Notes: generated by a model from the sequence alone, not told the origin. Positions 36,467-45,404 are shown, numbered from the stretch's first letter. The stretch: DNA of 64,000 nt from Vibrio tapetis subsp. quintayensis (GCF_030409945.1 NZ_JAUFQV010000035.1:1-64000); one strand, 5' to 3'. Made by a program: numbers and translations.

Positions 36467-37378
36467 TCATGAGTGTTGTAACAAGTTATTGAGGGCGGGT
36501 TCGATTCTTGAGTATGTGAACTTAAAACCCAGCTCGGTTAAGTGCTTTGGTTTGGCTCTTATGCTGTCAAACAGTAAACAAGAGGATTCGCCCATGATTA
36601 GCGTTAGCGCCCATTTAGGCGTGAAAAGTAAATGAGGGCGTTTCAGCGTACGAGCGAGTGCTCGACTAAACTCTTTGTTTTGAACTGGATGAGGCGCGCA
36701 AAAGTTAAAATCACCGAAAGCGTGTTCGGTATTGAGTACGTAGGTGATCCCTCGCACCATATCTTGCATGTGGATCCAAGGCATGTATTGCTTCCCGCTT
36801 CCTATAGGCCCGCCAACGCCCATTTTATAAGGAAGTAACATTTTTTGCAGTGCTCCTCCATCTTTGCCGAGTACTACGCCTGTTCTTAAAATGCATACGC
36901 GGGTCAGTTCGGATTGGGCTCGTTTAGCTATGGTCTCCCATTTCACGCACACCTGATGTGGAAATGTGTCGTGATGGATATGAAGCGATTCGTCAAAAGG
37001 GTGTTGTTGCTGGTCACCGTAGTAACCCACGGCTGAGCCACTGATAAATACAGCGGGCGGGTTAGTACTGGCGTGTATTAAAGAAACGATTTTTTCGGTT
37101 ATCTCCCAGCGGCTTTGGCAGATAACGTGTTTTTGCTCTTGGCTCCAGCGCTTATCAGCAATGGGCTCACCTGCGAGATTGATCACGGCGTCTATGTGGT
37201 TGAGTTCGGTTAATTCATTAAGATCCGAAAGGTAAACAATATTGCCAAAATCGGCATGGTGAAGTCTATTCTTGGCTGACGTCGTATTTCTAGTGAGTAG
37301 AGTAATGTTGTGTCCTGCCAAGTGCTTGATGAGCTCAGCTCCAACAAAGCCAGTGCCGCCAGTGAGCAATATGTGCAT
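36467..37378 (-). CDS. TIGR01777-type NAD(P)-binding epimerase-like protein (YfcH family)
   Basis: 303 residues with an N-terminal Rossmann motif GGTGFVGAELI at about 7-17 and the family segments INLAGEPIADKRW (about 66-78) and SGSAVGYYGD. C-terminal DUF1731-like region has LGFKFTYSRIEPAL. Substrate unknown; the family is called epimerase by fold only. It is divergent from the DUF1538 cassette. Confidence 0.9.
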   Translation of the reverse strand: MHILLTGGTGFVGAELIKHLAGHNITLLTRNTTSAKNRLHHADFGNIVYLSDLNELTELNHIDAVINLAGEPIADKRWSQEQKHVICQSRWEITEKIVSLIHASTNPPAVFISGSAVGYYGDQQQHPFDESLHIHHDTFPHQVCVKWETIAKRAQSELTRVCILRTGVVLGKDGGALQKMLLPYKMGVGGPIGSGKQYMPWIHMQDMVRGITYVLNTEHAFGDFNFCAPHPVQNKEFSRALARTLKRPHLLFTPKWALTLIMGESSCLLFDSIRAKPKHLTELGFKFTYSRIEPALNNLLQHS

Positions 37379-37541
37379 ACGTGTCCTCCTTGTGCGTTGT
37401 TCTCATTATAGTCAGATATCACCAACTGGGTACAACCACCAGTGGAACTCATTATATGAGTTAATTGAGTTGCTTGGAGTTGCATTGCTTTAATTTAGTC
37501 ACACTTTATTACAAAAATGTGTGCCATGCTTGTATTAACAC

Positions 37542-37549
37542 AAGGAGGT
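37542..37549 (+). promoter_or_regulatory. perfect Shine-Dalgarno that sets the DUF1538 start
   Basis: AAGGAGGT lies 3 bases before the ATG at 37553. It makes 37553 the likely start rather than the in-frame ATG at 37517. Confidence 0.8.
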
Positions 37550-37552
37550 GGA

Positions 37553-38287
37553 ATGCAAACAATACTCGCGATGTCACGTGCAATGCTCTCTAGTTTACGA
37601 GATTTACTGCCCATTATTTGCGTCATTGGCTTTTTTCAGCTGGTGGTATTGCAAGAGCCCTTACCCAACCTTTTTCCGACACTTATGGGGCTTGTTTTTG
37701 TTGTAGTTGGTCTGACCTTTTTTGTCTTTGGCTTGGAGCTAGGCTTATTTCCGATAGGGGAATCAATGGCGCAAGCTTTTGCTAGAAAAGGCAGCGTTGT
37801 GTGGTTACTTATCTTTGCTTTTTGTCTTGGTTTTGGAACCACCATAGCAGAACCAGCATTAACAGCGGTGGCGCAAGAAGCCGCGGAGGTGGCGTCTGAA
37901 GGTGGCGTAATTGCTGCTGATGAAGAAGCCATGGAAAGCTATGCAGACGGTTTGCGGTTAACGGTTGCGTTTTCTGTTGGTATTGCCATTGTTATTGGTG
38001 TGATCCGTATACTTAAAGGCTGGCCCATTCATTTCATGATCATTGGTGGCTATCTTGGTATCGTTGTTCTTACCGCTTTTGCGCCGGATACTATCATAGG
38101 CATTGCTTACGATTCAGGAGGGGTGACGACGTCAACCATTACTGTCCCTTTAGTGACCGCATTAGGGGTCGGATTGGCTTCTGCCATTAAGGGACGTAAT
38201 CCGATGATCGACGGCTTTGGGCTTATCGCGTTTGCGTCTTTATTACCTATGATGTTCGTTATGGTATACGGGATGGTGGTGTCATGA
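37553..38287 (+). CDS. DUF1538 membrane protein, first copy
   Basis: 244 residues, about seven membrane helices. Two conserved motifs recur in the next gene: FGTTIAEPALTAVA (about 85-98) and YDSGGVTTSTITVPLVTALG (about 185-204), each in a helix-rich setting that looks like a transport path. The region 110-140 is acidic and polar. DUF1538 has no established function that I know. Its stop overlaps the next start (ATGA), so the two are translationally coupled and may form a heterodimer. Confidence 0.85.
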   Translation: MQTILAMSRAMLSSLRDLLPIICVIGFFQLVVLQEPLPNLFPTLMGLVFVVVGLTFFVFGLELGLFPIGESMAQAFARKGSVVWLLIFAFCLGFGTTIAEPALTAVAQEAAEVASEGGVIAADEEAMESYADGLRLTVAFSVGIAIVIGVIRILKGWPIHFMIIGGYLGIVVLTAFAPDTIIGIAYDSGGVTTSTITVPLVTALGVGLASAIKGRNPMIDGFGLIAFASLLPMMFVMVYGMVVS

Positions 38288-39078
38288 TCAGCCTAACCAT
38301 GTTTGTCGATACATTATTCGGTACCGTCCTTGATGTAGTGCCTATTGCAACGATTATATTTGGTTTTCAGTTTGCGGTGTTACGCAAACCTGTCTCCAAT
38401 ATTGGCAAAGTTATCCTTGGTTTTATTTATGTCATCCTTGGTTTGTCGCTGTTTCTTATGGGGCTGGAGTTAGCCTTGTTCCCATTAGGGGAAACCATGG
38501 CAATGCAGCTTACCGAACCTGAGTTTCTTCAAGAATTCAAACTTTCTTCACAATTGGATCTAAGTTGGCTCGATTACTATTGGGTCTATCTGTTCGCCTT
38601 CTGTATTGGTTTTAGTACCACAGTGGCAGAGCCATCCCTTATTGCCGTCGCGATTAAAGCAAATCAAGTGTCTGGTGGCGCCATTAAAGTGAATGGCTTG
38701 CGTTTTGCCGTTGCATTAGGGGTCGCTGTTGGGATTTCACTAGGCAGTTACCGAATTGTGGTTGGTGATCCCATTCAGTATTACATCATCGCTGGATATA
38801 TCTTGGTGGTTATCCAGACTTTTTTTGCGCCTAAGATGATTGTGCCTTTGGCTTATGATTCTGGTGGTGTGACGACATCAACGGTCACCGTTCCGTTAGT
38901 TACCGCTCTTGGGTTAGGGCTTGCTTCAACGGTGCCAGGTAGAAACCCAGTTATTGATGGCTTTGGGCTTATTGCTTTCGCCAGTTTATTTCCAATAATC
39001 TCCGTAATGGGGTACGCACAAATTACGCACTGGTTGAATCACCGAGCGGCAAATAAGGAGAATGAAAATGCGGTTTAA
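38284..39078 (+). CDS. DUF1538 membrane protein, second copy
   Basis: 264 residues, a paralogue of the upstream gene. It keeps STTVAEPSLIAVAIKAN and YDSGGVTTSTVTVPLVTALG, plus the C-terminal NPVIDGFGLIAFASLFP. About seven membrane helices. A longer loop (about 75-95) differs from the first copy. Duplicated motifs suggest two inverted or parallel halves of a carrier. It overlaps the PII-like gene start by 11 bases. Confidence 0.85.
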   Translation: MISLTMFVDTLFGTVLDVVPIATIIFGFQFAVLRKPVSNIGKVILGFIYVILGLSLFLMGLELALFPLGETMAMQLTEPEFLQEFKLSSQLDLSWLDYYWVYLFAFCIGFSTTVAEPSLIAVAIKANQVSGGAIKVNGLRFAVALGVAVGISLGSYRIVVGDPIQYYIIAGYILVVIQTFFAPKMIVPLAYDSGGVTTSTVTVPLVTALGLGLASTVPGRNPVIDGFGLIAFASLFPIISVMGYAQITHWLNHRAANKENENAV

Positions 39079-39421
39079 ACTAATTTTGGCTTTTGTTGAA
39101 GACAGCAAAACAGAAGCGGTACTGGACGCTGCCCGCTCAGCTGGCGCGACAGGGGCAACCGTGATTAACCATGCACGGGGTGAGGGGCTAAGGCAAAAGA
39201 GAACCTTTCTTGGGTTGACACTTGAGGTTCAAAAAGATGTCTTGTTGTTTGTAGTAGAAGAGCACCTAGCTCGGCATATTTTAGAACAGATTGCCGATGT
39301 AGGGGAATTCGATAAGGCGTCGGGGCAAGGCATTGCGGTACAAATTGATGTGGAAGATGCGGTGGGTGTGGCTCACCAAGTTGAAACGCTAACCAGTGTA
39401 GTTGAGGACGAGTTATTATGA
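39068..39421 (+). CDS. PII-like signalling protein
   Basis: 117 residues with the ferredoxin-like PII pattern: a first strand RFKLILAFVE, a T-loop-like stretch INHARGEGLRQKRTFLGLTL, a second core strand KDVLLFVVEEHLARHILEQI and a C-terminal GIAVQIDVEDAVGVA. PII-type proteins bind nucleotides and gate membrane partners; the cassette suggests control of the DUF1538 pair. AAGGAG at 39055-39060 is spaced 7 bases from this ATG; the ATG at 39062 is too close. No conserved uridylylated Tyr is evident in the loop. Confidence 0.8.
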   Translation: MRFKLILAFVEDSKTEAVLDAARSAGATGATVINHARGEGLRQKRTFLGLTLEVQKDVLLFVVEEHLARHILEQIADVGEFDKASGQGIAVQIDVEDAVGVAHQVETLTSVVEDELL

Positions 39422-39822
39422 GCATGCAGATGATCATTCAAGTGAAAGATGTCATGGCTAATACCTACGTAATTGTTGATGGCTTGATCACGGTTCAAGA
39501 AGCCATTCATCTTGCGAAAGAGCACCAAGTAAAAGCCCTATTAGTCGATAAACGTTATGACGACGATGAATATGGCATAGTATTAATGAACGACATCGCC
39601 AAACGTGTATTAGCACAAAATCGCTCCGCTGAGCGCACTAACATCTATGAAATAATGACCAAGCCAGCGTTATCAGTTAAGCCAAATATGAATGTGAAGT
39701 ACTGTGCGCGTTTATTTGAGCGGTTTGGTATCAGCCGAGCACCTGTTGTCGAAGAAGGTAAGGTGATTGGAATGGTGAGCTACAACAATATAGTGATTAA
39801 TGGTATGGCGAAGCAGTATTAG
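39418..39822 (+). CDS. two-CBS-domain protein
   Basis: 134 residues made of two CBS motifs, VKDVMANTYVIVDGLITVQEAI (positions approximate 8-29, quoted in part) and the second around IYEIMTKPALSVKPNMN with FGISRAPVVEEGKVIGMVS. CBS pairs bind adenosine nucleotides such as ATP or AMP. It overlaps the PII-like stop by four bases (ATGA), making a coupled four-gene operon. Probably a second nucleotide sensor for the DUF1538 carriers; that is inference. Confidence 0.85.
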   Translation: MSMQMIIQVKDVMANTYVIVDGLITVQEAIHLAKEHQVKALLVDKRYDDDEYGIVLMNDIAKRVLAQNRSAERTNIYEIMTKPALSVKPNMNVKYCARLFERFGISRAPVVEEGKVIGMVSYNNIVINGMAKQY

Positions 39823-39905
39823 TGACTCGATTAAACAAGGTAGGGTAGTAATCTAGGCCAGAGCGCGTAAAATCTCGCGAGATTCATTATTACTTAGAGG
39901 TTCGC

Positions 39906-40454
39906 GTGAAACTATTTTTTGCATCCGATTTACATGGCTGTTTACCAGCAACAAAGAACGTTGTAGAAGCCTATAAAGCGTCTAATGCTGACTATCTTGT
40001 GCTGCTTGGTGACGTATTAAACCATGGCCCTCGAAATCCGGTACCTGATGGGTATAACCCTCCAGCGGTTGCTGATACCTTGAATCAATACGCAGATGAG
40101 ATCATCGCAGTTAGAGGTAACTGCGATAGTGAAGTTGATCAGATGCTGCTCGATTTCCCTATGATGATGGATTATGCATGGGTGTTGTTAGACCGAGGTC
40201 AGCGCCTGTTTTTGACTCATGGCCATCTTTATAATGCCGAAAAAAGACCAAGCTTGAAAAAGGGCGATGTTATCGCGCACGGTCACACCCACATACCTGT
40301 TGCACAATGTAGCGGTGAGCAAGTCGTGTTTAATCCAGGCTCCGTGACCTTTCCTAGGAATGGTTTTGAGCCAAGCTATGGCTTGTATGACAATGGCAAA
40401 CTGTCGGTGGTCGATTTTTCGAATGCTATCATCGTGGAACACACGCTAGATTAA
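39906..40454 (+). CDS. yfcE: metallophosphoesterase YfcE
   Basis: 182 residues, GTG start with AGAGG before it. The calcineurin-like metal motifs are all present: SDLHGC (about 7-12), GDVLNHGPRNP, GNCDSEVD, THGHLY and GHTHIP. E. coli YfcE is a manganese-dependent phosphodiesterase with broad activity on phosphodiesters; its physiological substrate is unknown. The gene stands alone between the DUF1538 operon and the convergent SelW-like gene. Confidence 0.93.
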   Translation: MKLFFASDLHGCLPATKNVVEAYKASNADYLVLLGDVLNHGPRNPVPDGYNPPAVADTLNQYADEIIAVRGNCDSEVDQMLLDFPMMMDYAWVLLDRGQRLFLTHGHLYNAEKRPSLKKGDVIAHGHTHIPVAQCSGEQVVFNPGSVTFPRNGFEPSYGLYDNGKLSVVDFSNAIIVEHTLD

Positions 40455-40493
40455 CGTACTTTGGTGTACTGGAAAATGGCCGATAATAAGAGC

Positions 40494-40769
40494 TTATCGG
40501 TCTATATGGCCTAAATCTCGTTCTGGGAAAATCAAGTCACGAACCCGTTGTTTTAAGATCTTCGCCTCCGGGAACCCTTCATCTTTTTTACGTTCCCAAA
40601 TGCTGACACCATTACAAAAGATCTCAAACCGACCACCCGTATCAGGGTGTAAAGAAACACTTTCGATCTCTTCACTAAATGTATGCAGTAGCTCTTGAGT
40701 TAACCATGTAGAACGCAGCATCCAATTACATTGACGGCAGTAGTGAATTTCGATAACGCCTTTTATCAT
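40494..40769 (-). CDS. SelT/SelW/SelH (Rdx) family selenoprotein-like protein
   Basis: 91 residues with the family redox motif CRQC (Cys11 and Cys14, in IHYCRQCNWM), both Cys rather than selenocysteine, and the C-terminal GGRFEIFCNGVSIWERKKD. A small thioredoxin-like fold; role in redox or thiol handling is presumed, not proven. Its ATG begins directly after the stop of the TauE gene, with GGAG inside that gene's end, so the two are coupled. Confidence 0.87.
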   Translation of the reverse strand: MIKGVIEIHYCRQCNWMLRSTWLTQELLHTFSEEIESVSLHPDTGGRFEIFCNGVSIWERKKDEGFPEAKILKQRVRDLIFPERDLGHIDR

Positions 40770-41534
40770 TTAAATTGCTCCAAGAATGAGTTTAATACCA
40801 ACAGCGAAAGTGAGGAGTTCAAACGCCTTTTTAATGATGTGATTGGACAGTTTAGTCGTAAGATAAGCCCCAAGCCAGCCACCGAAAAAAGAAGCGACCA
40901 GTAAAATGGGTATCCAAGGCCAGTGGGGGTTAATACCTGCATGGATGATGGCCATTGCGCCGATACCGTTCCAAAATAGACCCACGCATATTAAAGTCAG
41001 CGCAACAGATTGTTTATAGCTAAAGCCAAACCAGCGGACAAGAAAAAGCGTGACGACGAGCCCGGAACCTGCCGTTAATGAACCATTAAAAATACCAAGT
41101 AAGATGAGCACAAGACCACCGATTACCCAGCCTTTTAGATCTCGGTGAGTTGGTGTTTCTTGATGGCCCAGAGCCGGCTTGATTCGGGAGTAAATCCCGA
41201 GGCAAAGAATTAACGCACCGAGTAACCGTTCACCAAGTTCGCCGTTGAGGTTAACGACGAGATTGGCGCCGATCACAACACCCAACGAACCAACAGTAAT
41301 TAAATAGCTCATCAAGGGAACGTCGAGAGTTTTTGATTTAAGGTGCGACCCGGCAGCGCCGAGCCCCATCGCGACGGTGGCAATTTTATGAGTGGCGAGC
41401 GCGACAGAAAAGGGTAACCCAAGAAATATAAGTAGAGGAAATTGGAGCAATCCGGCACCTCCTCCTGCAATAGAAGAGAGTGTACTCGCGGTTAATGACC
41501 CAAAGAAAAGCAGTGAGGTGTTTATCCAATCCAT
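40770..41534 (-). CDS. TauE/SafE-family membrane transporter
   Basis: 254 residues with about eight membrane helices and the duplicated family motifs SSIAGGGAGLLQFPLLIFLG and the second at FNGSLTAGSGLVVTLFLVRW. Members export or import sulfur-containing or organic anions such as sulfoacetate; the substrate here is unknown. Start is at the ATG beside the toxRS terminator, with no good ribosome site. Followed at once by the SelW-like gene. Confidence 0.88.
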   Translation of the reverse strand: MDWINTSLLFFGSLTASTLSSIAGGGAGLLQFPLLIFLGLPFSVALATHKIATVAMGLGAAGSHLKSKTLDVPLMSYLITVGSLGVVIGANLVVNLNGELGERLLGALILCLGIYSRIKPALGHQETPTHRDLKGWVIGGLVLILLGIFNGSLTAGSGLVVTLFLVRWFGFSYKQSVALTLICVGLFWNGIGAMAIIHAGINPHWPWIPILLVASFFGGWLGAYLTTKLSNHIIKKAFELLTFAVGIKLILGAI

Positions 41535-41561
41535 AGAAAAAAGGGAGCCTAGTTGGCTCCC
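41535..41561 (-). terminator. toxRS terminator abutting the TauE start codon
   Basis: GGGAGCC pairs with GGCTCCC around a five-base loop; on the minus strand T6 and then CT precede the ATG of the TauE gene. The T tract ends two bases before that start codon. Confidence 0.8.
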
Positions 41562-41570
41562 GTCATTTGA

Positions 41571-42131
41571 TTAATGTGAGTAGAACACAGCGGAACCGTG
41601 GTCCAAACTGGTCATCAATAGCGCTTTGTTATTGATAATTTCGACACGGCGGCTTTGTTGAGAATCCATTTTGAAAATTTGCGTAATTACACCAAGTTGT
41701 TTTTCAGTGAAGTCTTGGCGTTGATTTGAAGAAATTTCTTTAAATTCTATTGGCTCAATCAGTACATAATTATCGCTCATCTCCCAACTACCATTTTCTG
41801 AGACATTAATGATTGAAGAAGCTTCAACACTTTCAGAAAACAGATTGATTCGTGATACGCGTAAGTAGGTACCATTTGGCAGATACTTCACATTTGATTC
41901 AATGGTGGCTTTTCTTAAAGGGCCGATTTCACCATCGTGTTCAAGTACATCAGCACTTGTGTCAGCGTAAATTCGCATAACCATGCGAGTTTGCCATTCA
42001 CGAGAAGTCAGTACACGTTCTACTTGTGCATCACTTCCCCAATACAACCAAGCACTGAAAATAATCGAAAGAATAACGATGAAAACAGGCAATTTAGAAT
42101 TAACGTGATTGTTCATTGAATGTTCGTTCAT
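41571..42131 (-). CDS. toxS: ToxR-stabilising periplasmic membrane protein ToxS
   Basis: 186 residues with an N-terminal anchor (about 12-28, VFIVILSIIFSAWLYWG) and a periplasmic domain. Motif LYWGSDAQVERVLTSREWQ is conserved in Vibrio ToxS. ToxS supports ToxR folding or activity and senses bile with it. The ATG at 42131 overlaps the toxR stop (ATGA), fixing the start by coupling; the ATG at 42140 is less likely. Confidence 0.9.
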   Translation of the reverse strand: MNEHSMNNHVNSKLPVFIVILSIIFSAWLYWGSDAQVERVLTSREWQTRMVMRIYADTSADVLEHDGEIGPLRKATIESNVKYLPNGTYLRVSRINLFSESVEASSIINVSENGSWEMSDNYVLIEPIEFKEISSNQRQDFTEKQLGVITQIFKMDSQQSRRVEIINNKALLMTSLDHGSAVFYSH

Positions 42132-43003
42132 TGAGTGCATACCTGATTGTAGTCTGGCTGAACCGCTAATAGCTTGAGAGTTACGTTTTCGCTAGAGTGC
42201 TCTGGCGAATGAATATAATTCAATGCTATTTGGCCATTTTGGCCACCGGTTGCAATGACTTCCACTGGAGCAAGGTCATTTGGATGTCGTGCAATATAGA
42301 CTTCGACACATTGCGTAATACTCGGGATCCATTGTGAAATATCTGGATGATTTTCTGGTGTTTTAACTGGTATGTTTGAAAATGTTGCCACCGTCGTAAA
42401 TGTTGATGGAGACGGTGATGTCGTGAAAAATGTCATGACAGGCAGAGCCGCTGCAATTAATAGCGCAACCATTAGCCCTTTATAAGAAGTTCTTAGAGCT
42501 GGTGCCTTAGCATGCTCTTCTTTCGCTGAAATTTTTTCGGCACTACTCGTGTTTTCTGCCGGTTGAGAAATCGATAATGGCGCAGGGTCTGCAATAGTAG
42601 ACTCTGTCGCTAAATTAGGCTCTGTGATCTCAGGTGTTTCATCGCTTGCAATGGAGGGCACAGAGCGTTCTACACTTGAAATTAGCTGATAGCCGCGCTT
42701 AGGCACGGTTTTGACAAACTGAGGTGACTTTGTAGAGTCTTTCAAAAGCTTTCTCAGTGTAGAGATAGCTTGAGTTAGACTTGAATCATCGACCTGAAAT
42801 CCTTGGTCGCGCCACACAAACTCATGCAATTGCTGCCTTGTCACCACTTCGTTGTGGTGCTCAGCGAGCAAAAGCAAAATGCGGCTTTCATTACTTCCTA
42901 GACGAATCACTTCATTATCATTCTGCTGATCTAACAGAGAATTATTATTCGGATCAAAGGTAAACCTTTGAGCGAGAATGAATTTTGTACCAATATTACT
43001 CAT
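42128..43003 (-). CDS. toxR: transmembrane transcription regulator ToxR
   Basis: 291 residues from MSNIGTKFIL (an upstream in-frame Met at 43105 is not supported). The cytoplasmic OmpR-like winged helix spans about 5-110 (LGSNESRILLLLAEH, DSSLTQAISTLRKLLKDS, VPKRGYQLI). A Pro/Glu-rich linker follows, then one membrane helix (about 176-194) and a periplasmic domain with Cys232 and Cys289. It controls outer-membrane porins and, in pathogens, virulence genes. Divergent from htpG, as in other vibrios. Confidence 0.95.
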   Translation of the reverse strand: MSNIGTKFILAQRFTFDPNNNSLLDQQNDNEVIRLGSNESRILLLLAEHHNEVVTRQQLHEFVWRDQGFQVDDSSLTQAISTLRKLLKDSTKSPQFVKTVPKRGYQLISSVERSVPSIASDETPEITEPNLATESTIADPAPLSISQPAENTSSAEKISAKEEHAKAPALRTSYKGLMVALLIAAALPVMTFFTTSPSPSTFTTVATFSNIPVKTPENHPDISQWIPSITQCVEVYIARHPNDLAPVEVIATGGQNGQIALNYIHSPEHSSENVTLKLLAVQPDYNQVCTQ

Positions 43004-43153
43004 TATTGAGACGCTACGTAATGTTGAGGATGGAAGAGCCAAATGTAAGCTAAGAAAAGCAGAATGCGAGTTCACTTTAGCTTCTTTGATATTTTTGAAG
43101 CACATAGCATAATCAAAAATTACTAAAAAATCAGGATTTTTATCATTTTTGAC

Positions 43154-43181
43154 CTTGAATTTACAATTGGCAGCCTCATTT
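43154..43181 (+). promoter_or_regulatory. probable sigma-32 heat-shock promoter of htpG
   Basis: CTTGAA (43154-43159) is followed after 14 bases by CCTCATTT (43174-43181), close to the sigma-32 pattern CTTGAAA-N12/14-CCCCATNT. It lies about 100 bases before the htpG start in the toxR-htpG gap. Confidence 0.55.
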
Positions 43182-43282
43182 CATTACTTAAGTTGATAAT
43201 CATACCAAACAAACGTGCAAAGAGTTTTTTCAAAAGACATAACGTTTGATGTGTATCTATATGATAGTTCCTTGGAGTAAAT

Positions 43283-45187
43283 ATGAGCGAAGCAGCAGTA
43301 AACAATAAAGAAACAAGAGGGTTTCAGTCTGAAGTTAAACAACTTCTACATCTAATGATCCACTCTTTGTATTCCAACAAAGAAATCTTTTTACGTGAGT
43401 TGATCTCAAATGCTTCTGATGCGGCAGATAAACTGCGCTTTCAAGCTCTGTCTGATGGTGATTTGTACCAAGGTGATGCAGATCTCGGCGTGAAGCTTTC
43501 TTTCGACGCTGCAGCAAACACACTGACGATTTCTGATAATGGCATCGGAATGAGCCGTGATAACGTGATCGAGCACCTTGGTACGATTGCAAAATCAGGC
43601 ACCGCGGACTTTTTCTCGAAACTGAGCGACGACCAAAGCAAAGATTCACAGCTTATCGGTCAGTTCGGTGTTGGTTTTTACTCGGCATTTATTGTTGCAG
43701 ATGCGGTAACGGTACGAACTCGTGCAGCTGGTGTGGCAGTGGATGAAGCCGTTCAATGGCATTCTGCTGGCGAGGGTGATTACACCATCGAAAACATCAG
43801 TAAAGAAAGTCGCGGTACTGACATTGTTCTACATATGCGTGATGAAGGTAAAGAGTTCTTATCTGAGCATCGCTTACGCGAAGTGATCGGTAAGTATTCT
43901 GATCATATTGGTATCCCAGTGTCAATTTTGACTCCTGTTAAGGACGAAGAAGGTAAAGACACCGAAGAGAAAACTTGGGAGCAAATCAATAAAGCTCAAG
44001 CATTGTGGACTCGTAATAAATCGGATGTTACCAAAGAAGAATACCAAGAGTTCTATAAGCACGTGTCCCATGATTTTGCTGATCCGATGACGTGGAGTCA
44101 TAACCGCGTTGAAGGTAAAAACGACTACACAAGCTTACTATATATTCCGGCTAAAGCCCCTTGGGATATGATGAATCGCGATCATAAAAGCGGTTTGAAA
44201 TTATATGTTCAACGTGTCTTTATCATGGATGACGCTGAACAGTTTATGCCGAGCTATCTGCGTTTTGTTCGCGGTTTGATTGACTCAAACGATCTGCCAT
44301 TGAACGTATCTCGTGAAATCTTGCAAGATAATAAAGTGACTCAAACGCTTCGCAGCGCATGTACTAAGCGTGTCTTAGGCATGTTAGAGAAAATCGCTAA
44401 GAAAGATGACGAGCAATACCTGTCTTTCTGGAAAGAGTTTGGCATGGTACTTAAAGAAGGACCGGCTGAAGATTTTTCTAACAAAGAGAAAATTGCAGGC
44501 TTAATGCGTTTTGCTTCTTCAGAAGTAGACAACGCAGAGCAAACGGTCTCCCTTGCAGCATACGCAGAAAGAATGAAAGACGGTCAAGATAAGATCTTCT
44601 ACTTGACGGCAGACAGCTATGCAGCGGCTAAAAACAGCCCACACTTAGAGCAATTCAAAGCGAAAGGCATCGAAGTGATTCTGATGTACGATCGCATTGA
44701 TGAGTGGTTGATGAACTACCTAACAGAGTTCGATGGCAAGCAATTCCAGTCTATCACTAAAGCGGGTCTGGATCTTAGCAACTTCGAAGATGAAGGTGAG
44801 AAGGAAAAACACAAGGAAACGGAAGAAGAGTTTAAGTCCGTAGTAGAGCGCACCAAGACCTACCTAGGTGATCGCGTAAAAGAAGTTCGTACTACGTTTA
44901 AACTGGCGACGACACCAGCTGTTGTGGTTACGGATGACTTTGAAATGGGTACACAAATGGCAAAACTTCTGGAGGCGGCTGGTCAGGCTGTGCCTGAAGT
45001 GAAGTACATTTTTGAAATCAACCCTGAACATGCACTGGTAACACGCATGGCTGATGAGGCCGATGAAGAAGAGTTCGGTCGTTGGGTCGAGTTGCTCCTT
45101 GGTCAGGCTATGCTAGCGGAGCGTGGTGCTATGGAAGATCCTACTCAATTCCTAGGCGCAATTAATCAGCTTTTGACTAAAGCCTAA
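43283..45187 (+). CDS. htpG: heat-shock chaperone HtpG (Hsp90)
   Basis: 634 residues. N-terminal ATPase domain with the Bergerat-fold motifs LISNASDAADKLRF, DNGIGM and GQFGVGFYSAF; the middle domain starts about 230 and the C-terminal dimerisation domain runs to the end. It folds client proteins using ATP in the cytoplasm. A sigma-32 promoter lies upstream. CTTGGAG precedes the ATG. Confidence 0.97.
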   Translation: MSEAAVNNKETRGFQSEVKQLLHLMIHSLYSNKEIFLRELISNASDAADKLRFQALSDGDLYQGDADLGVKLSFDAAANTLTISDNGIGMSRDNVIEHLGTIAKSGTADFFSKLSDDQSKDSQLIGQFGVGFYSAFIVADAVTVRTRAAGVAVDEAVQWHSAGEGDYTIENISKESRGTDIVLHMRDEGKEFLSEHRLREVIGKYSDHIGIPVSILTPVKDEEGKDTEEKTWEQINKAQALWTRNKSDVTKEEYQEFYKHVSHDFADPMTWSHNRVEGKNDYTSLLYIPAKAPWDMMNRDHKSGLKLYVQRVFIMDDAEQFMPSYLRFVRGLIDSNDLPLNVSREILQDNKVTQTLRSACTKRVLGMLEKIAKKDDEQYLSFWKEFGMVLKEGPAEDFSNKEKIAGLMRFASSEVDNAEQTVSLAAYAERMKDGQDKIFYLTADSYAAAKNSPHLEQFKAKGIEVILMYDRIDEWLMNYLTEFDGKQFQSITKAGLDLSNFEDEGEKEKHKETEEEFKSVVERTKTYLGDRVKEVRTTFKLATTPAVVVTDDFEMGTQMAKLLEAAGQAVPEVKYIFEINPEHALVTRMADEADEEEFGRWVELLLGQAMLAERGAMEDPTQFLGAINQLLTKA

Positions 45188-45216
45188 TAGTGTTCAGTTT
45201 TCATTAGTGACATATT

Positions 45217-45243
45217 AAGCCAGTCCCATAGTGGGCTGGCTTT
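45217..45243 (+). terminator. terminator of htpG
   Basis: AGCCAGTCCCA and TGGGCTGGCT form a stem with one mismatch, followed by TTTATT. It lies 30 bases after the htpG stop. Confidence 0.65.
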
Positions 45244-45404
45244 ATTGCTTATAAATTGTTCTAACGGGCAATTTAATGGCAAAGACCGTTAATTTCATGC
45301 GGATTGTGGTATATTCTCCGCCCCTAACTTAAACCTTTATACCGAAACTTTCCGTTCTCACAGTGAGCTTCGGTATAAATCAAAAATCTTTAAGAGGATC
45401 CAAT

